DNA from: Pseudomonadota bacterium
Lineage (GTDB): Bacteria > Pseudomonadota > Gammaproteobacteria > Burkholderiales > Sulfuriferulaceae
Direction of reading: 5' to 3'
DNA: 6,439 nucleotides
NCBI GenBank assembly: GCA_021790625.1
Contig: JAJYGL010000054.1
Location: 1-6,439, forward strand
A program made the translations under genes and the position numbers. The first letter of the stretch is position 1; each line of letters starts with the position of its first letter. Below are positions 5,905 through 6,439 of the stretch, piece by piece. Below the pieces are notes generated by a model that saw only the letters and a program-made list of their open reading frames with translations, did not search any database and had not been told where the DNA came from.

Positions 5905-6439
5905 ATGAAAAATTTTTTAACTTTGCTAGTTTTCCTCATGATCGGAGTGTTCGCAGTTCCATTTAGCCATGCTGCGGCAGATCCTGATCCAGCAACATTG
6001 AAAGTGGCGTTGCTGCCTGACGATAACGCGTCTGCCATCATCAAAACCAATGAGCCATTGAAGGCGTATCTGGAAAAACAGCTCGGCAAAAAGATCGAAC
6101 TGATCGTCACGATTGATTATTCGTCGATGATCGAAGCAATGCGTCATGGTCGCATTGATCTGGCCTATTTTGGTCCATTGTCTTATGTTTTGGCCAAACA
6201 GAAGAGCGATATCGAGCCGTTTGCCGCACTAATAAGAGACGGCACCACGACCTATCGGGCTGTGGTAATCGGTAATGTGGCGGCCGGCGTGAAAAGCATC
6301 GCCGATATCGCCGGAAAAGATATGGCATACGGCGACGTTGCATCGACTTCAAGCCATTTGATTCCGAAATACATGCTGGCGGAAAAAAATCTTAAAGCGG
6401 GTGTCAATTACCGCGAGCATTTTGTCGGGTCGCATGACG
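5905..6439 (+). CDS. phnD: PhnD, phosphonate ABC importer substrate-binding protein (3' end outside window)
   Basis: Periplasmic binding protein that captures phosphonate-type ligands for the PhnC/PhnE transporter. 178 codons are visible, about half to two thirds of the usual length, and the frame runs off the right edge. A Sec signal peptide is clear: MKN, a hydrophobic core to about residue 20, and a likely cut after SHA (21-23). Family motifs follow in order: VALLPDDN (34-41), DYSSMIEAMRHGRIDLAYFGP (71-91, beginning at Asp71), YRAVVIGN (117-124), the ligand-loop motif GDVASTSSHLIP (143-154) and FVGSHD at the edge (173-178). The STS-x-H loop (147-151) is the phosphonate-group binding loop in this family. 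ATG 5905 has GGAG at 5894-5897, seven bases upstream. The ATG at 5892 is out of frame with this protein and closes after a short run. Phosphite binders (PtxB) and hypophosphite binders (HtxB) are close relatives, so ligand identity is open. Confidence 0.93.
   Translation, partial: MKNFLTLLVFLMIGVFAVPFSHAAADPDPATLKVALLPDDNASAIIKTNEPLKAYLEKQLGKKIELIVTIDYSSMIEAMRHGRIDLAYFGPLSYVLAKQKSDIEPFAALIRDGTTTYRAVVIGNVAAGVKSIADIAGKDMAYGDVASTSSHLIPKYMLAEKNLKAGVNYREHFVGSHD

Overview
The window reads as ordinary accessory chromosome of a Gram-negative proteobacterium. Evidence for an outer membrane is an outer-membrane efflux lipoprotein and a TolC-type export layout. The roughly even base composition and YbhFSR homologues that align over their full length with my memory of the Escherichia coli proteins suggest a beta- or gammaproteobacterium. 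A Nitrosomonas-like betaproteobacterium is a guess only. All six genes lie on the + strand, and both window edges cut through a gene.

Region 1 (1-3245) is an ABC-2 type drug or ion exporter: the 3' part of ybhF (second ATPase domain of a double ATPase), then ybhS and ybhR (two six-helix permeases). They are packed as one operon: ybhF and ybhS overlap by ATGA, and ybhR starts on the base after the ybhS stop. Region 2 (3246-3427) is a 182-base gap holding a 15-bp tandem repeat (four clear units, perhaps six) and a small hairpin. Region 3 (3428-4825) encodes a NodT/OprM-type outer-membrane factor lipoprotein. With a HlyD-type adaptor (YbhG), expected just upstream of the window, these genes would make a complete tripartite exporter with its own outer-membrane channel, where E. 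coli YbhGFSR is thought to borrow TolC.

Region 4 (4826-5082) is an AT-rich gap of 257 bases. It contains a weak terminator-like hairpin, two sets of imperfect direct repeats, and a degenerate candidate Pho box with a -10-like element at the right distance. Region 5 (5083-6439) begins a phosphonate-type ABC importer operon: phnC (ATPase) and the 5' part of phnD (periplasmic binding protein). The permease gene phnE is expected beyond the right edge.

I see no clearly undescribed system. The points most worth a second look are the repeat-built intergenic region after ybhR, which is open in all three forward frames and could encode a tiny hydrophobic peptide or a read-through tail, the dedicated outer-membrane factor attached to ybhFSR, and the possible PhoB control of phnCD. 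I see no tRNA, rRNA, CRISPR array, transposase or attachment site.
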